From: Dyella sp. GSA-30 | Lineage (GTDB): Bacteria; Pseudomonadota; Gammaproteobacteria; Xanthomonadales; Rhodanobacteraceae | Length of the DNA stretch: 64,000 nt | Reading direction: 5' to 3' | Assembly: GCF_027924605.1 (NCBI RefSeq) | Contig: NZ_AP027042.1 | Location: 1,589,524 to 1,653,523 of the forward strand | Part shown: positions 53,050-61,584 of the stretch, piece after piece | How the letters are laid out: every line of letters starts with the position of its first letter | How positions within the stretch are numbered: position 1 is the stretch's first letter | The notes under the pieces: model-generated | Databases searched by the model: none | The model's input: the letters and a program-made list of their open reading frames with translations, nothing else | What the model was told of the DNA's origin: nothing | Position numbers and translations under genes: made by a program

Positions 53050-53400
53050 CCCCTTGCAACCCGTCGAACATCGGGAAGCGACAGCGATTACACGAAGTAA
53101 TCGCTTTGCTCCTACTTGGAGCAGGTTAAGGGTTTGGAGCGAACGTTGCCACTACGCAATAGCAGCCGACCTCCGCAATTTCACCTACTTCCACCGCGTA
53201 ACCGCCTCAATGCGCAGCGGATACCGAACTGGCTCCGGAACCCGCTGGAGCAGATCTGGGACACCCACCAATTAGTCCTCCACGGGCAGGCCGGTGCGCC
53301 GGTGACTGATATGACCGAGCTAAGGCGGAGCTAAGGGGACGGGGTGGACCACTTTTGAGTCCGCTCCCCTCGCCCCCTTTTGCGTCTGAGGCGACTGCCG
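53050..53400. other. Gap with REP-like fragments
   Basis: About 350 bases. It contains a short hairpin (GATTAC...GTAATC near 53088) and the motif TAAGGGGACGGGGTGG at 53331, which recurs as TTAAGGGGACGGGAT at 53698 and TTAAGGACGGGGTCG at 55696. No gene is supported. Confidence 0.5.
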
Positions 53401-53592
53401 CTAGAAGCCCAATGCACCTGCGCCAGGATCGTATTTATCCAAAGTGCTTGCAACAAAGGACCTCTCTTGATGGTTTTCCTTATTATCAAACCATTCGCAA
53501 AAGACCCTACCACCTTCCTGCAATTCAGACACAGTCATTGCCGGGCCGCCGCTTTTAAGCTGCACTGTGTCACCAATCTTGAACTCACTCAT
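53401..53592 (-). CDS. DUF2158 (YodC-like) small protein
   Basis: A 63-residue protein matching YodC/DUF2158: MSEFKIGDTVQLKSGGPAMTV, then VFCEWFDNKENHQERSF. The family is a small SH3-like barrel of unknown role, often in mobile or accessory DNA. The ATG ending at 53592 has AAGGAG at a good distance; a longer frame upstream is less likely. It is isolated within the accessory block. Confidence 0.85.
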   Translation of the reverse strand: MSEFKIGDTVQLKSGGPAMTVSELQEGGRVFCEWFDNKENHQERSFVASTLDKYDPGAGALGF

Positions 53593-53954
53593 ACCCTGCT
53601 CCTTGTTCGCCGACAATCGGTTTGACAACTATAAGCTAAGCGATACGATTTCCTGCCAACATTTGGAGCTAAGGCGTGTTAAGGGGGGCGGGTTAAGGAG
53701 TTAAGGGGACGGGATAGTTAAGCGACTCGGGCGCTCTCGAAGCGCTCACTCGCTTCGGCGGTGCGGGTCGGGGGAATTGGACTCCAAATCGTCGGGCTAC
53801 TCAAAACTGGGAGGACGCCGCACCTGCCCAATAGCATAGGGACAATCTGAGTGTGATGCTGGCCCGCAGAAGCTTGACGCCTCCCCTCATTATTGTTCTC
53901 ATCGCGATGACATGCCCGCTATCTCAGAGCAAGTAACGGACGGGGGAACAATGG
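53593..53954. other. Gap upstream of the Rhs-core gene
   Basis: About 360 bases. It holds TTAAGGGG-type motifs (53670-53712) and a GC-rich stretch near 53740-53790. No gene is supported. Confidence 0.45.
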
Positions 53955-54887
53955 ATGGTTATTAGTCGAGCAGTCGTTGTCGCCGGTTGCATGCTAGCGC
54001 TTTGGGTTAGTGGGTTCGCTCATGCCCAGCAAAACGGCACCGTCACCTACGTCTATACCGATCCCCAAGGAACTTCCTTGGCGGAAGCAGATGCCCAAGG
54101 CAATATCACCGCTACGTTCGACTATGCACCCTATGGAACGATCGCGTTAGGTGCGCCACCCAATGGGCCTGGATACACGGGGCATGTGGATGACCCTGAG
54201 ACCAATCTCATCTACATGCAGCACAGATACTACGACGCTGCGATAGGGCGCTTCGTAAGCGTGGACCCCGTTTCGCCGAAAGCGGCGAATGTCTTTGCCT
54301 TCAATCGGTATGACTATGCCAATGACAATCCTGCTCGATATATCGATCCTGACGGCCGTACCTGTACGGAAACTAATAAGACGTACACCTGTCAGATCGA
54401 CAAAGTAGTCACGCAGGTGAATGGAAAGACCGTAACCAGGAATGCAACCGCAGAAGACCATAAAACGTATGCGGGATTAGAAAAGGCTCTGACAACCGCG
54501 GTCAATGCGGTAGCCAGTTCCGGAAAGACCGCGGATATCTCATTTAAGAGCGGCGGCAAGACCTACTCATTTTCTATTGCGGGGACTTCGGTTGCCCAAA
54601 ATTTAGGGGGGCGCATAGTAAGCGTCGATCCCTCTGAATCTGGAGCTATGTATACAGAGGGCAATAAGACTCATGTTGAACAGGCTGGCTTACAGCCGGG
54701 TCGCACGATCTTTGGAGATGCGGAGAGGACGCAAGAGGTTGAATTGTTACATGAGGGAATCCATCGAAGTCCCGAAGAAAGGAAAGCTCTTGGATGGCGC
54801 GGGCTTTCGCAGATGGACAAAGATCAAGACTCTCATCAGGCCCCTTATAACGCTGCGGCAAATTCCTTTTTGGAACCTAACCAATGA
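53955..54887 (+). CDS. Short Rhs-core protein with variable C-terminal domain
   Basis: A 310-residue protein. The signal peptide ends near AHAQQ. One YD repeat-like segment (VTYVYTDPQGTSLAEADAQGN) leads into the Rhs-associated core: GPGYTGHVDDPETNLIYMQHRYYDAAIGRFVSVDPV and NRYDYANDNPARYIDPDGR (to about residue 137). The tail after this is unique, as in polymorphic toxins. It contains EVELLHEGIHRSPEERKALGW, with an HExxH (HEGIH) that could be a zincin metallopeptidase site. Most Rhs proteins exceed 1,000 residues; this one keeps only the core end. A small exported protein gene follows. Confidence 0.82.
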   Translation: MVISRAVVVAGCMLALWVSGFAHAQQNGTVTYVYTDPQGTSLAEADAQGNITATFDYAPYGTIALGAPPNGPGYTGHVDDPETNLIYMQHRYYDAAIGRFVSVDPVSPKAANVFAFNRYDYANDNPARYIDPDGRTCTETNKTYTCQIDKVVTQVNGKTVTRNATAEDHKTYAGLEKALTTAVNAVASSGKTADISFKSGGKTYSFSIAGTSVAQNLGGRIVSVDPSESGAMYTEGNKTHVEQAGLQPGRTIFGDAERTQEVELLHEGIHRSPEERKALGWRGLSQMDKDQDSHQAPYNAAANSFLEPNQ

Positions 54888-55117
54888 ATGCCGTGACGAT
54901 AACCCTGGCTGTGCCAGTAATTCTCTGAATTAAATATTTGGTAGCGGTAGACATCAGATGAACATTGGAGATCTGACGCATATTTGGGTCGTTGTCCATC
55001 CGAAACAGGCCCTGTCGATCAGCGGGAGCCTGTTCGCCTGGCGGAAGGAAGGCAGACATGGCGTCGCTGTCTGAAATGGTTCATTTAGGTGCCCGGCTCG
55101 AAGACAGGAGACAACCA
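54888..55117. other. Gap between the Rhs-core gene and the next gene
   Basis: About 230 bases with no feature recognised. Confidence 0.4.
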
Positions 55118-55558
55118 ATGCGCTCAATACTTTCCAACATGCTGCTTGCTCTGGCCCTGGCTGGCTGGGTGCAGTCCGCCGCTTGTAGCGAGTCGTACTG
55201 CGCAACGGGTCAGGTAAGCCCAATCAAGTTGCGGGTGACGATTCAGCCTGGGAGACGTGAGGACTTCATCAAGTTCTTGCAATCTGACAAGGATCCTATT
55301 GCCCTCGGTGCTAGCTACGTTGGTAGGGCAGAGACGTCAGATTCTCTGAGCATAGACTTTTTGGAAGTATTTGATGCGAAAAGGGCATCAAAAATCTCTA
55401 TTCAAGCAGACAATAAAAAGCCATCGGCTGTATTTGATTTTTCGTTCTGGAGCTGCAATACGACTCGTAGCCTGGAGCCGTACCGGGATGCCGTTCGCAA
55501 CAGGGTTACTCAGTTTGGTGTGGGTGCGGTATCCGTAGTAGATGTACCTTCAAAGTGA
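55118..55558 (+). CDS. Exported hypothetical protein, possible immunity partner
   Basis: A 146-residue protein. The ATG at 55118 has AGGAG upstream. The N-terminus (MRSILSNMLLALALAGWVQSAACS) is a signal peptide, perhaps with a weak lipobox. The mature part, with IKLRVTIQPGRREDFIKFLQ and SIDFLEVFDAKRASKISIQAD, has a ferredoxin-like strand-helix pattern but no known family. It follows the Rhs-core gene, and its export would suit protection against a periplasm-acting toxin. This role is inferred from position only. Confidence 0.62.
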   Translation: MRSILSNMLLALALAGWVQSAACSESYCATGQVSPIKLRVTIQPGRREDFIKFLQSDKDPIALGASYVGRAETSDSLSIDFLEVFDAKRASKISIQADNKKPSAVFDFSFWSCNTTRSLEPYRDAVRNRVTQFGVGAVSVVDVPSK

Positions 55559-55680
55559 GCCTGCGAAGGGGCTCTTATTTTTACTGCGAAGAAGGCCGAG
55601 GAGTGCTCACGAAAAGTGAACTGGGATACCCACTAATGGATCCTCGAACAAAGGGCAGGTTCCTTTTTAGTCAGGACTAG

Positions 55681-56012
55681 ATGTTCCGGTCGAGGTTAAG
55701 GACGGGGTCGAATCTTGCCAGATTCGAGAAAAGTCTACCCAAAGGAAATCTCGGTGCGAAGGTCGATGCTTTGGGTGATGGTGTGGTCTTTTCGGCTACT
55801 TTTCCCCGGCAGGTGCCAGGATCATCGGTATCCTTGCCGCCATCGCATCGTGCGTGCAAATGCTCAGCAGTGGCTTGAAGCAGCCGGGCGTGTCGCCGTT
55901 TGAGGGGCAACAACTCATCGGGTGTTTTTAACCACATGCGGCAGTGGCAGTAAATGCAGCGGCCTTGCTGATTGTGGAATGCGTTATCGCGCAGCGAACG
56001 TAGCTTTGCCAT
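55681..56012 (-). pseudogene. HNH endonuclease, frameshifted remnant
   Basis: The N-terminal 65 residues read well: MAKLRSLRDNAFHNQQGRCIYC, then LLQATAEHLHARCDGGKDTD, the start of an HNH nuclease with the first zinc CxxC and the catalytic histidine. Then the expected NIVAACxxCN second knuckle is lost. Shifting by one base near 55825 gives an ILAPAG/ILA-CR-like trace of it (ATCCTGGCACCTGCCGG), so a small deletion has broken the gene. The following residues (KVAEKTTPSPKAS) are out of frame. Confidence 0.55.
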
Positions 56013-56555
56013 GAAGTTGCCCAGTAGTTAGTCATAGGTTCCCGCGCTCCTTACGAGGAGCAAGTCGGGTACCTGACGCCTACAGGCTGACAGGCAAAAC
56101 AGTGAAGGAGTAAATACCCACCACTACCGGGAAATGCAGTATCCGGATGCGGTATTTATAACGGACAAGCTTGTCTTTGACAAATGTGCTCATAGGGGAG
56201 TGTATACACGGTTTATTGAGGCTCACTCCCTTTGATAGTCCCCTTTTTGACGCGGACATTTTGTAGAACCCTCGTCCTGCATCGGCCTCCCCGCCTATTG
56301 CATTACCTGACTAGACATACGATATTTCACATATCCAGACAGGGGGCTGCCATGGATACCGGCGTGCAACGGCTTTCGTTGCGGCAAAGGAGTGCCTTTG
56401 CACTTCTTGCAATGAAGCATCTACACACCTGGTCAAACTACCTATTTTGAGCTGTGGCTTTGCGTGTCGTTACACGTGAAGTGATTTTCTACGTCGAACG
56501 AAATGAGGCTCCGAGCTCTTTGGGAGCCATGGACGAGTTCAGGGAGTGTGGAAAC
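56013..56555. other. Region upstream of the four-gene envelope operon
   Basis: About 540 bases without a convincing gene. It includes a GCTCC...GGAGC hairpin near 56046. A 72-residue frame at 56232 lacks a ribosome-binding site. The operon promoter presumably lies here but was not identified. Confidence 0.5.
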
Positions 56556-57740
56556 ATGATGCAGTTTTTACGGCGTCGACATGCAGCCGCCGTCTTGGGA
56601 ATGTTTGCGGCCTTTATTTGCCTTTCGCCGGCGCGAGCCGCTGCTCCCGACGTCGTCTACTTCGCGGGTATTGCGTTTACTGGCGACGCAGCCGCATCGG
56701 AAAAGGCCTTTCCGCATCTGTCGCGCGTGCTGGACACTAATGGTAGTTCGCAGGTCAATGCGAGCATCCGCGATCAACTGAAAACCCATCCGGCGGCATT
56801 TTCTGTCAGTTTTGATCAGCTTGGTTCGATCAAGGACGCCAGCCATTCCGTTGCGCTTGCCTTGGCGGTGGATCGCGAGACTACGTCCGTGGAACACATT
56901 GGCGACACTTACAAGGTGCGCCTTGAGATTGCCGCGCAGCTGCTCTTCTTCGATTTCAAGGAAAAGCAGGTCCTTGGTGGCTTTCCCCTGATCCTGGACT
57001 ATGTGGATGTGCGCGGCGCGCCGCCGTCGGAAGACGATGTTCTCGCCGGCTTTCGCGGTATGGCGCTCGGCACCTCCGCACATGCGCTGCCGACTGAATT
57101 CGTAGCTATGCTGGCCAAGGCATCGGTGCCATCGGCGGCAACGCGCCATCTGCGTGTGGCATCGGTCACTCTGGCCGACAAGACGCGCCAGTATCTATCC
57201 ACCACGGCACCCACCATTGATGCCGATGTGTTGCGTACTCAGATTGCTCAAGAGTTCGGTAAGTACCTGGCCGCCAATCAGAAGCTGGCCATCCTTCCCT
57301 ACAGTTCGAACAAGGCCATCGGCGGCAGCATGGCGGCGCGTTTCGTCGAGGGCGAGGCGTACCAGCTGAAGATTCCCGAAGCCGACTACGAGATCTCACT
57401 CGATGTTGCCGGCTTCAAGAAGGTCGACCAAGGTCACAACAACGTCAACTCGATCTTTATCTACGGATCGTTCGTTGACGCGACTATCCGGGAGCCGCTT
57501 TCCAACCACGTCTACTTTCAACAGCGTATTCGCCAGGGCGCCACCAAGGAGGTTCCGGTAACTCAGACCTCCGTGGATGACTGGGCCGCCTCATACGAAT
57601 CGCTGCTCTTGCTATTCAACAACTTCACACAGGCCGCCACCAATCCGGCGAGTCCCTGGGTGAAGTCCGCCTTGCCGGACTCGCCGGATGCCAAGGCGCA
57701 ACTTTCCTCCCTTGCCGAGCTGATCAAATCATGTCGCTGA
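56556..57740 (+). CDS. Exported hypothetical protein, envelope operon gene 1
   Basis: A 394-residue protein. The ATG at 56556 (a second ATG follows directly) has AGGGAG nine bases upstream. A signal peptide (FLRRRHAAAVLGMFAAFICLSPARAAA) is clear. The mature protein is mixed alpha/beta with AFTGDAAASEKAFPHLSRVL, LEIAAQLLFFDFKEKQVLGGFPLI and KLAILPYSSNKAIGGSMAARF. No family is recognised. The stop overlaps the next start by ten bases, so the genes are coupled. Longer N-terminal extensions in frame lack a ribosome-binding site. Confidence 0.8.
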   Translation: MMQFLRRRHAAAVLGMFAAFICLSPARAAAPDVVYFAGIAFTGDAAASEKAFPHLSRVLDTNGSSQVNASIRDQLKTHPAAFSVSFDQLGSIKDASHSVALALAVDRETTSVEHIGDTYKVRLEIAAQLLFFDFKEKQVLGGFPLILDYVDVRGAPPSEDDVLAGFRGMALGTSAHALPTEFVAMLAKASVPSAATRHLRVASVTLADKTRQYLSTTAPTIDADVLRTQIAQEFGKYLAANQKLAILPYSSNKAIGGSMAARFVEGEAYQLKIPEADYEISLDVAGFKKVDQGHNNVNSIFIYGSFVDATIREPLSNHVYFQQRIRQGATKEVPVTQTSVDDWAASYESLLLLFNNFTQAATNPASPWVKSALPDSPDAKAQLSSLAELIKSCR

Positions 57741-58840
57741 GCATTCGTGCACTCATTCTTTCTTCTGCATTGGCGCTATCGGCCATGGCGCCCGCCTACG
57801 CGCAGTCCGTGGCCGAGAAGGGCACGGCGTCAGTGACTTATACCGGGCGCCTCTCCCCAGAGGAGCGTCAGGGCGCCATTCGCAAAGCCAAAGTTAACGC
57901 CATCGAGCGTTACATCGCCGATACCAACGCTGCACGTTCGAGAGTGTTCGATCAGCAGCGTGATCGCATCGAGGCGCGCATCGACGACTATGTCCTCGGA
58001 TCGACGATTATTTCCGACGAGGAAGATAAATCGACCAAGACATACAACGTTGTTGTGCGTGCCGATATCAACGGAACGCGGCTGATGAACGATCTGGGCA
58101 ATGGCTCGGCTTCGGCGGCGGCCGTTAATTCGGCGGCGCATCAGACACTGACATTTCTGTTTCTATCACGTAGTCAGGCCAGCGTGCAGTCGTTCGACGC
58201 CAAGGTCTACAAGCGCGAAGATATCGATGCGTCCGCCTCGCGCAAGACGAAAGAGGGCGAGACGGTCCGTGCGCATAGCGTGGAGACTTCAGACAATATC
58301 GATGAGCATGCCAGCGTGGCCACCACCGCCGGCGGCAGCACTACGCGCAAAGCCGACAAGATCGACTGGTCGGTGGCTCAGTCCAGCGAGATCAATACCG
58401 CGATGACAGGTATTTTTGCCGATGCCGGCTATGACGTGGTCGAAGCCGACCAGGTCGAAGGCGCAAGCAACGGCCTGCTGAACATCGAGAAGATTCGTGG
58501 CGCCTATAGCCACGGCGACGACCTGCCATCGCAGATGACGCGCGATGCGACACAGGGCGTGCAGCAGGCGGGTATCGGCCTGCTGGCGCTGGGGACCCTG
58601 GACGTTGGCATGCAGGATGTCGATCCCGTCAGCGGCAATACCCGGGTCACCGTGACCGTGACGGGCAAGGTCTACAACGTGTCCGGTCGTTTTGCGCGGA
58701 CGCTTACTTCCGTAGGTCCGGTGCAGTTTGCCGGCCTGGGTTCGGATGCCTCCGTGGCCCGGACAAACGCACTAAAGCTGGCGTCGCAGAAGGCCGCGCA
58801 GCAGATGGTCGATGAGCTCAATAACAAGGGCATCCATTAA
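57731..58840 (+). CDS. Exported FlgT-N/LPP20-like protein, envelope operon gene 2
   Basis: A 369-residue protein with a signal peptide ending near APAYAQS. Residues 40-130 (GAIRKAKVNAIERYIADTN...STKTYNVVVRADINGTRL) have the helix-strand pattern of the FlgT N-terminal/LPP20 domain: an A-x3-A-x2-A helix followed by a strand after an extended loop. The middle is charged (TKEGETVRAHSVETSDNIDEH). The C-terminus repeats a TVTVTGKVYNVSGRF strand and an ARTNALKLASQKAAQQMVDEL helix. The family is not identified with certainty. It should be periplasmic. Confidence 0.78.
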   Translation: MSLSIRALILSSALALSAMAPAYAQSVAEKGTASVTYTGRLSPEERQGAIRKAKVNAIERYIADTNAARSRVFDQQRDRIEARIDDYVLGSTIISDEEDKSTKTYNVVVRADINGTRLMNDLGNGSASAAAVNSAAHQTLTFLFLSRSQASVQSFDAKVYKREDIDASASRKTKEGETVRAHSVETSDNIDEHASVATTAGGSTTRKADKIDWSVAQSSEINTAMTGIFADAGYDVVEADQVEGASNGLLNIEKIRGAYSHGDDLPSQMTRDATQGVQQAGIGLLALGTLDVGMQDVDPVSGNTRVTVTVTGKVYNVSGRFARTLTSVGPVQFAGLGSDASVARTNALKLASQKAAQQMVDELNNKGIH

Positions 58841-58877
58841 AGCTTCGCGTTCTAATTCAACTTAAGGGGAAAACATC

Positions 58878-59585
58878 ATGAATTTGTCCAAGCGCACTAC
58901 GATGGCCGCAGCCGTGGCTTTGATCTTTGCCGCTTCCGCAGCGCAGGCATTGCCTATCAAGTTGCCCGCTGCCCTTGGTGGCAAGAGCAGCTCCCAGACT
59001 TCGGCTGCTACCAATGATCAAGCTGGCGATCCGGCCACCGCGCAGGATTCCCTTGTGCGAACCTTTGTGGCGTCGCAGCTCGAAGTGCTCGCTGCGCAGT
59101 CGGAGCTTGCCAAGGCCTACGATCTGAACGATCAGGCCGCGATTCTCGATTCGGAGCAGAAAGCACTCAGTGGTGGCGGCACGCTCGACGCTGCCGCGCT
59201 GCAGACCAGCATGGATCGCTCGCAGGCAGCCAGCGAGGCTATTTCGGCCAAGCAGGCAGCTTCCACTCAGCTGACTGCCGAAGGCAAGCAGCATTACACC
59301 GCCAGCCTGCCGCATTTCGCCAAGGGCGTGGTCGGCACGCGCGAGCTCGTCGTACAGGCTACGCATTTCACTAGCGCCATGAAGGGCTCGATGACCGGCG
59401 GCGGCCTGGCGGGCCTTGCAGGCGGTGCAGGCAAGCTCAAGGCAGGCGTGGTGGTGGCCAAGGGGACGCCGGCTTACTCCAAGAGCGTGTTCGATGTGTT
59501 CCGCAAGACCATGTCCATTGGTCAGAGCAATGGCGTCAAGGCACCGGCCGATGCCACCTCCGCTCTCGGCAGCATGGCGCCGTGA
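58878..59585 (+). CDS. Exported helical protein, envelope operon gene 3
   Basis: A 235-residue protein. AAGGGGA precedes the ATG by about ten bases. A signal peptide (MNLSKRTTMAAAVALIFAASAAQA) is followed by a long alpha-helical region rich in A, Q and S (SQLEVLAAQSELAKAYDLNDQ...AISAKQAASTQLTAEGKQHY) and a glycine-rich patch (GGGLAGLAGGAGKLKAG). No family is recognised. Its stop shares one base with the next ATG. Confidence 0.78.
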   Translation: MNLSKRTTMAAAVALIFAASAAQALPIKLPAALGGKSSSQTSAATNDQAGDPATAQDSLVRTFVASQLEVLAAQSELAKAYDLNDQAAILDSEQKALSGGGTLDAAALQTSMDRSQAASEAISAKQAASTQLTAEGKQHYTASLPHFAKGVVGTRELVVQATHFTSAMKGSMTGGGLAGLAGGAGKLKAGVVVAKGTPAYSKSVFDVFRKTMSIGQSNGVKAPADATSALGSMAP

Positions 59586-61279
59586 TGCGTCGGGCAAGCT
59601 ATTTGACGCCGATGCGTTATCGCGTCGGCGGGCTCGTCATGGCTGCGGCCATGGCGAGCGCTTGCCACCATGATGAAGCGGCAACTAACGCTTCGTCGTC
59701 CCCTACGCCTGCCGTGACAACCGCGGCAGCTGCGACGGTACCGGCCACGCAGGCACCAGCCCCAATACGTACCAATCCCGACTTTGGCGGTGTGACCAGT
59801 GAGACGGTCGAAGCCACAGGTGTCGCGCCTACGCTGGAAGGGGCGATAGACAATGCGATCCTCCAGGCCGTGGAGCAGGTCAATGGCAAGACGGTGGCCG
59901 CTGGCAGTTTGAACCTTGGCGTGGACGGCAGCCTGGCGGCTGGCGGCCAGTCGGTGGATTTCTCAAGTGCCCAATATGCGCAGTGGCTGGCCAGCAGGAC
60001 ATCGGGCGCGGTGACGCATTTCCGGATCATCTCGCAGCAACAGAAGAACTTGCCGCTGAGCACGGACGAGCAACATCTGGCAGCCAGTCAGGGCGAGAGC
60101 TGGAACAAGGGCAAGTTCGATGGCTCGGCCAGCGAACAGTCGGAGGCACATGCCCTGGCCAGTGATGGCAGCCGCGAAGCCAAGGCTGATGCCAGCCAGC
60201 AGGCAAGCGTGAGCGCATCTGGCGAGTACGATCAGCACCAAGGTGCAAGCAATGTTGATTACACCCAGAAACATACCCAGTTCGCCAACCAGTGGGAGGT
60301 GAAGATCGCGGTATCTGTAGCCAAATACCGTGAAGCACCAGGTGCCAAGCTGACCCGTGTGGTTATCGCCATGCCACGCGTCAAGCAACAGAGCTACAGA
60401 GTTGGCGACAGCAGTATCGGCTCGCAGGAGGTCGCTTCGCAAATTCGCTCGGCGCTCGGTGACGCCATGGTGCAGACGCATCGATTCACGGTCCTAGATC
60501 GCGATGCAACCGAAGAAATGGGGCAAGAGATAGAACTCATTCAATCGGGTAACGCCAAGCGCGAGGACACTGCGCGCCTGGGCCAGCAACTGGCAGCCGA
60601 CCTGATTGTTATCCCCACGATCGATCGCTTCGAGTATCTGCGCCACGAGCGTGCACTTCGCCTTAGCGACCGAGCTCTGGTTTCCTATTCCGGTGGTGGC
60701 ACACTGTCGTTCCGGGTCGTCAACGCGGTAACTGGACAAATTGTCTTGTCGCGTAGCTTTGATTACTCCCTGCCCGATACGGCGCCAACGACACTTGGTG
60801 CTGGGGCAGATGGTCCGCGTCTCGCTGGAGAAATGATGCAGGCACTCGATGGAGCGATCATCGGGTCGATTATGCGAAGCACGTTTCCATTGTCAGTGCT
60901 CCAACGCAACGGTCACAACGTCGTGATCAACCAAGGCGGCGATTTGGTGAAAGAGGGGACTGTCTACCAAGCGGTGACCATGGGCAAGGAGGTGATCGAC
61001 CCGCAATCGGGTCAGTCACTCGGGCCCACGGAAACGCCTTGCTGTACGGTAGCGATAGACCGAGTGACGCCAAACCTCTCCTATGGTCACATTGTGGAAA
61101 GCGACGTGGACACGAGTGGGTCATTTACACCGGGAAGCATCGAGTTACGGGACTTTGCCAAACCAGACATGACGAGATCACCTGATGGTGCGGTGGTTGT
61201 GCGTGGTGCGAAGAAAAGGGTAGCCGAGGCAAAGGCTAGCGCCGCTGCCGATGCCGGCGGAGCGGACAAGAACTGGTAG
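59585..61279 (+). CDS. CsgG/LpoB-like exported protein, envelope operon gene 4
   Basis: A 564-residue protein with an N-terminal hydrophobic stretch ending MASACHHDE, a possible but non-canonical lipobox. A T/A/P-rich linker leads into a FlgT-N/LPP20-like segment (about residues 67-160: EATGVAPTLEGAIDNAILQAVEQVNGKTV). A CsgG/LpoB/FlgO-like domain follows (about 275-420: SQEVASQIRSALGDAMVQTHRFTVLDRD, GQQLAADLIVIPTIDRFEY, RVVNAVTGQIVLSRSFDY). The C-terminus has PCCTVAIDRVTPNLSYGHIVE. Proteins with this fold form outer-membrane secretion pores or activate wall synthases. The exact role is unknown. Confidence 0.8.
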   Translation: MRRASYLTPMRYRVGGLVMAAAMASACHHDEAATNASSSPTPAVTTAAAATVPATQAPAPIRTNPDFGGVTSETVEATGVAPTLEGAIDNAILQAVEQVNGKTVAAGSLNLGVDGSLAAGGQSVDFSSAQYAQWLASRTSGAVTHFRIISQQQKNLPLSTDEQHLAASQGESWNKGKFDGSASEQSEAHALASDGSREAKADASQQASVSASGEYDQHQGASNVDYTQKHTQFANQWEVKIAVSVAKYREAPGAKLTRVVIAMPRVKQQSYRVGDSSIGSQEVASQIRSALGDAMVQTHRFTVLDRDATEEMGQEIELIQSGNAKREDTARLGQQLAADLIVIPTIDRFEYLRHERALRLSDRALVSYSGGGTLSFRVVNAVTGQIVLSRSFDYSLPDTAPTTLGAGADGPRLAGEMMQALDGAIIGSIMRSTFPLSVLQRNGHNVVINQGGDLVKEGTVYQAVTMGKEVIDPQSGQSLGPTETPCCTVAIDRVTPNLSYGHIVESDVDTSGSFTPGSIELRDFAKPDMTRSPDGAVVVRGAKKRVAEAKASAAADAGGADKNW

Positions 61280-61283
61280 GTTC

Positions 61284-61313
61284 ATAGGCGCCAGTTGTTC
61301 AACTGGCGCCTAT
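61284..61313. terminator. Perfect 13-bp palindrome after the envelope operon
   Basis: ATAGGCGCCAGTT and AACTGGCGCCTAT pair around GTTC, starting five bases after the stop. No T-tract follows, but its place suggests a terminator or 3' stabiliser. Confidence 0.65.
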
Positions 61314-61584
61314 CGGGAGTCCCCAAAACAAAGGGTGATCCAGAGGCATAATGTGCACTGCGGTCGAAGTGTATGAGCAGTTTGTTTTGTGTCTGACCCT
61401 TTGACTGTGCATTCTCATAGGCAATGACATCGGACCCGCAACCATTCTCCCGACCGCCTCAGCTAGCAGCATCGCCATCGCACCGCAATGGGCAAGAGCA
61501 CACTGGTAACGGTAAGGCTCCGACGGGCAATTTGGACGCATAGGCCGCAGTCCCGATATGCACCCACAAAGGAGCAGGCGTCCC

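Noticed and set aside
53116-53334. 72-codon frame after the membrane-anchored orphan
   Set aside because: Residues such as WLRNPLEQIWDTH look slightly protein-like, but there is no ribosome-binding site and no match known to me; could be a fragment, not reported as a gene.
56232-56450. 72-codon frame upstream of the envelope operon
   Set aside because: No ribosome-binding site, no domain and unusual composition; not supported as a gene.
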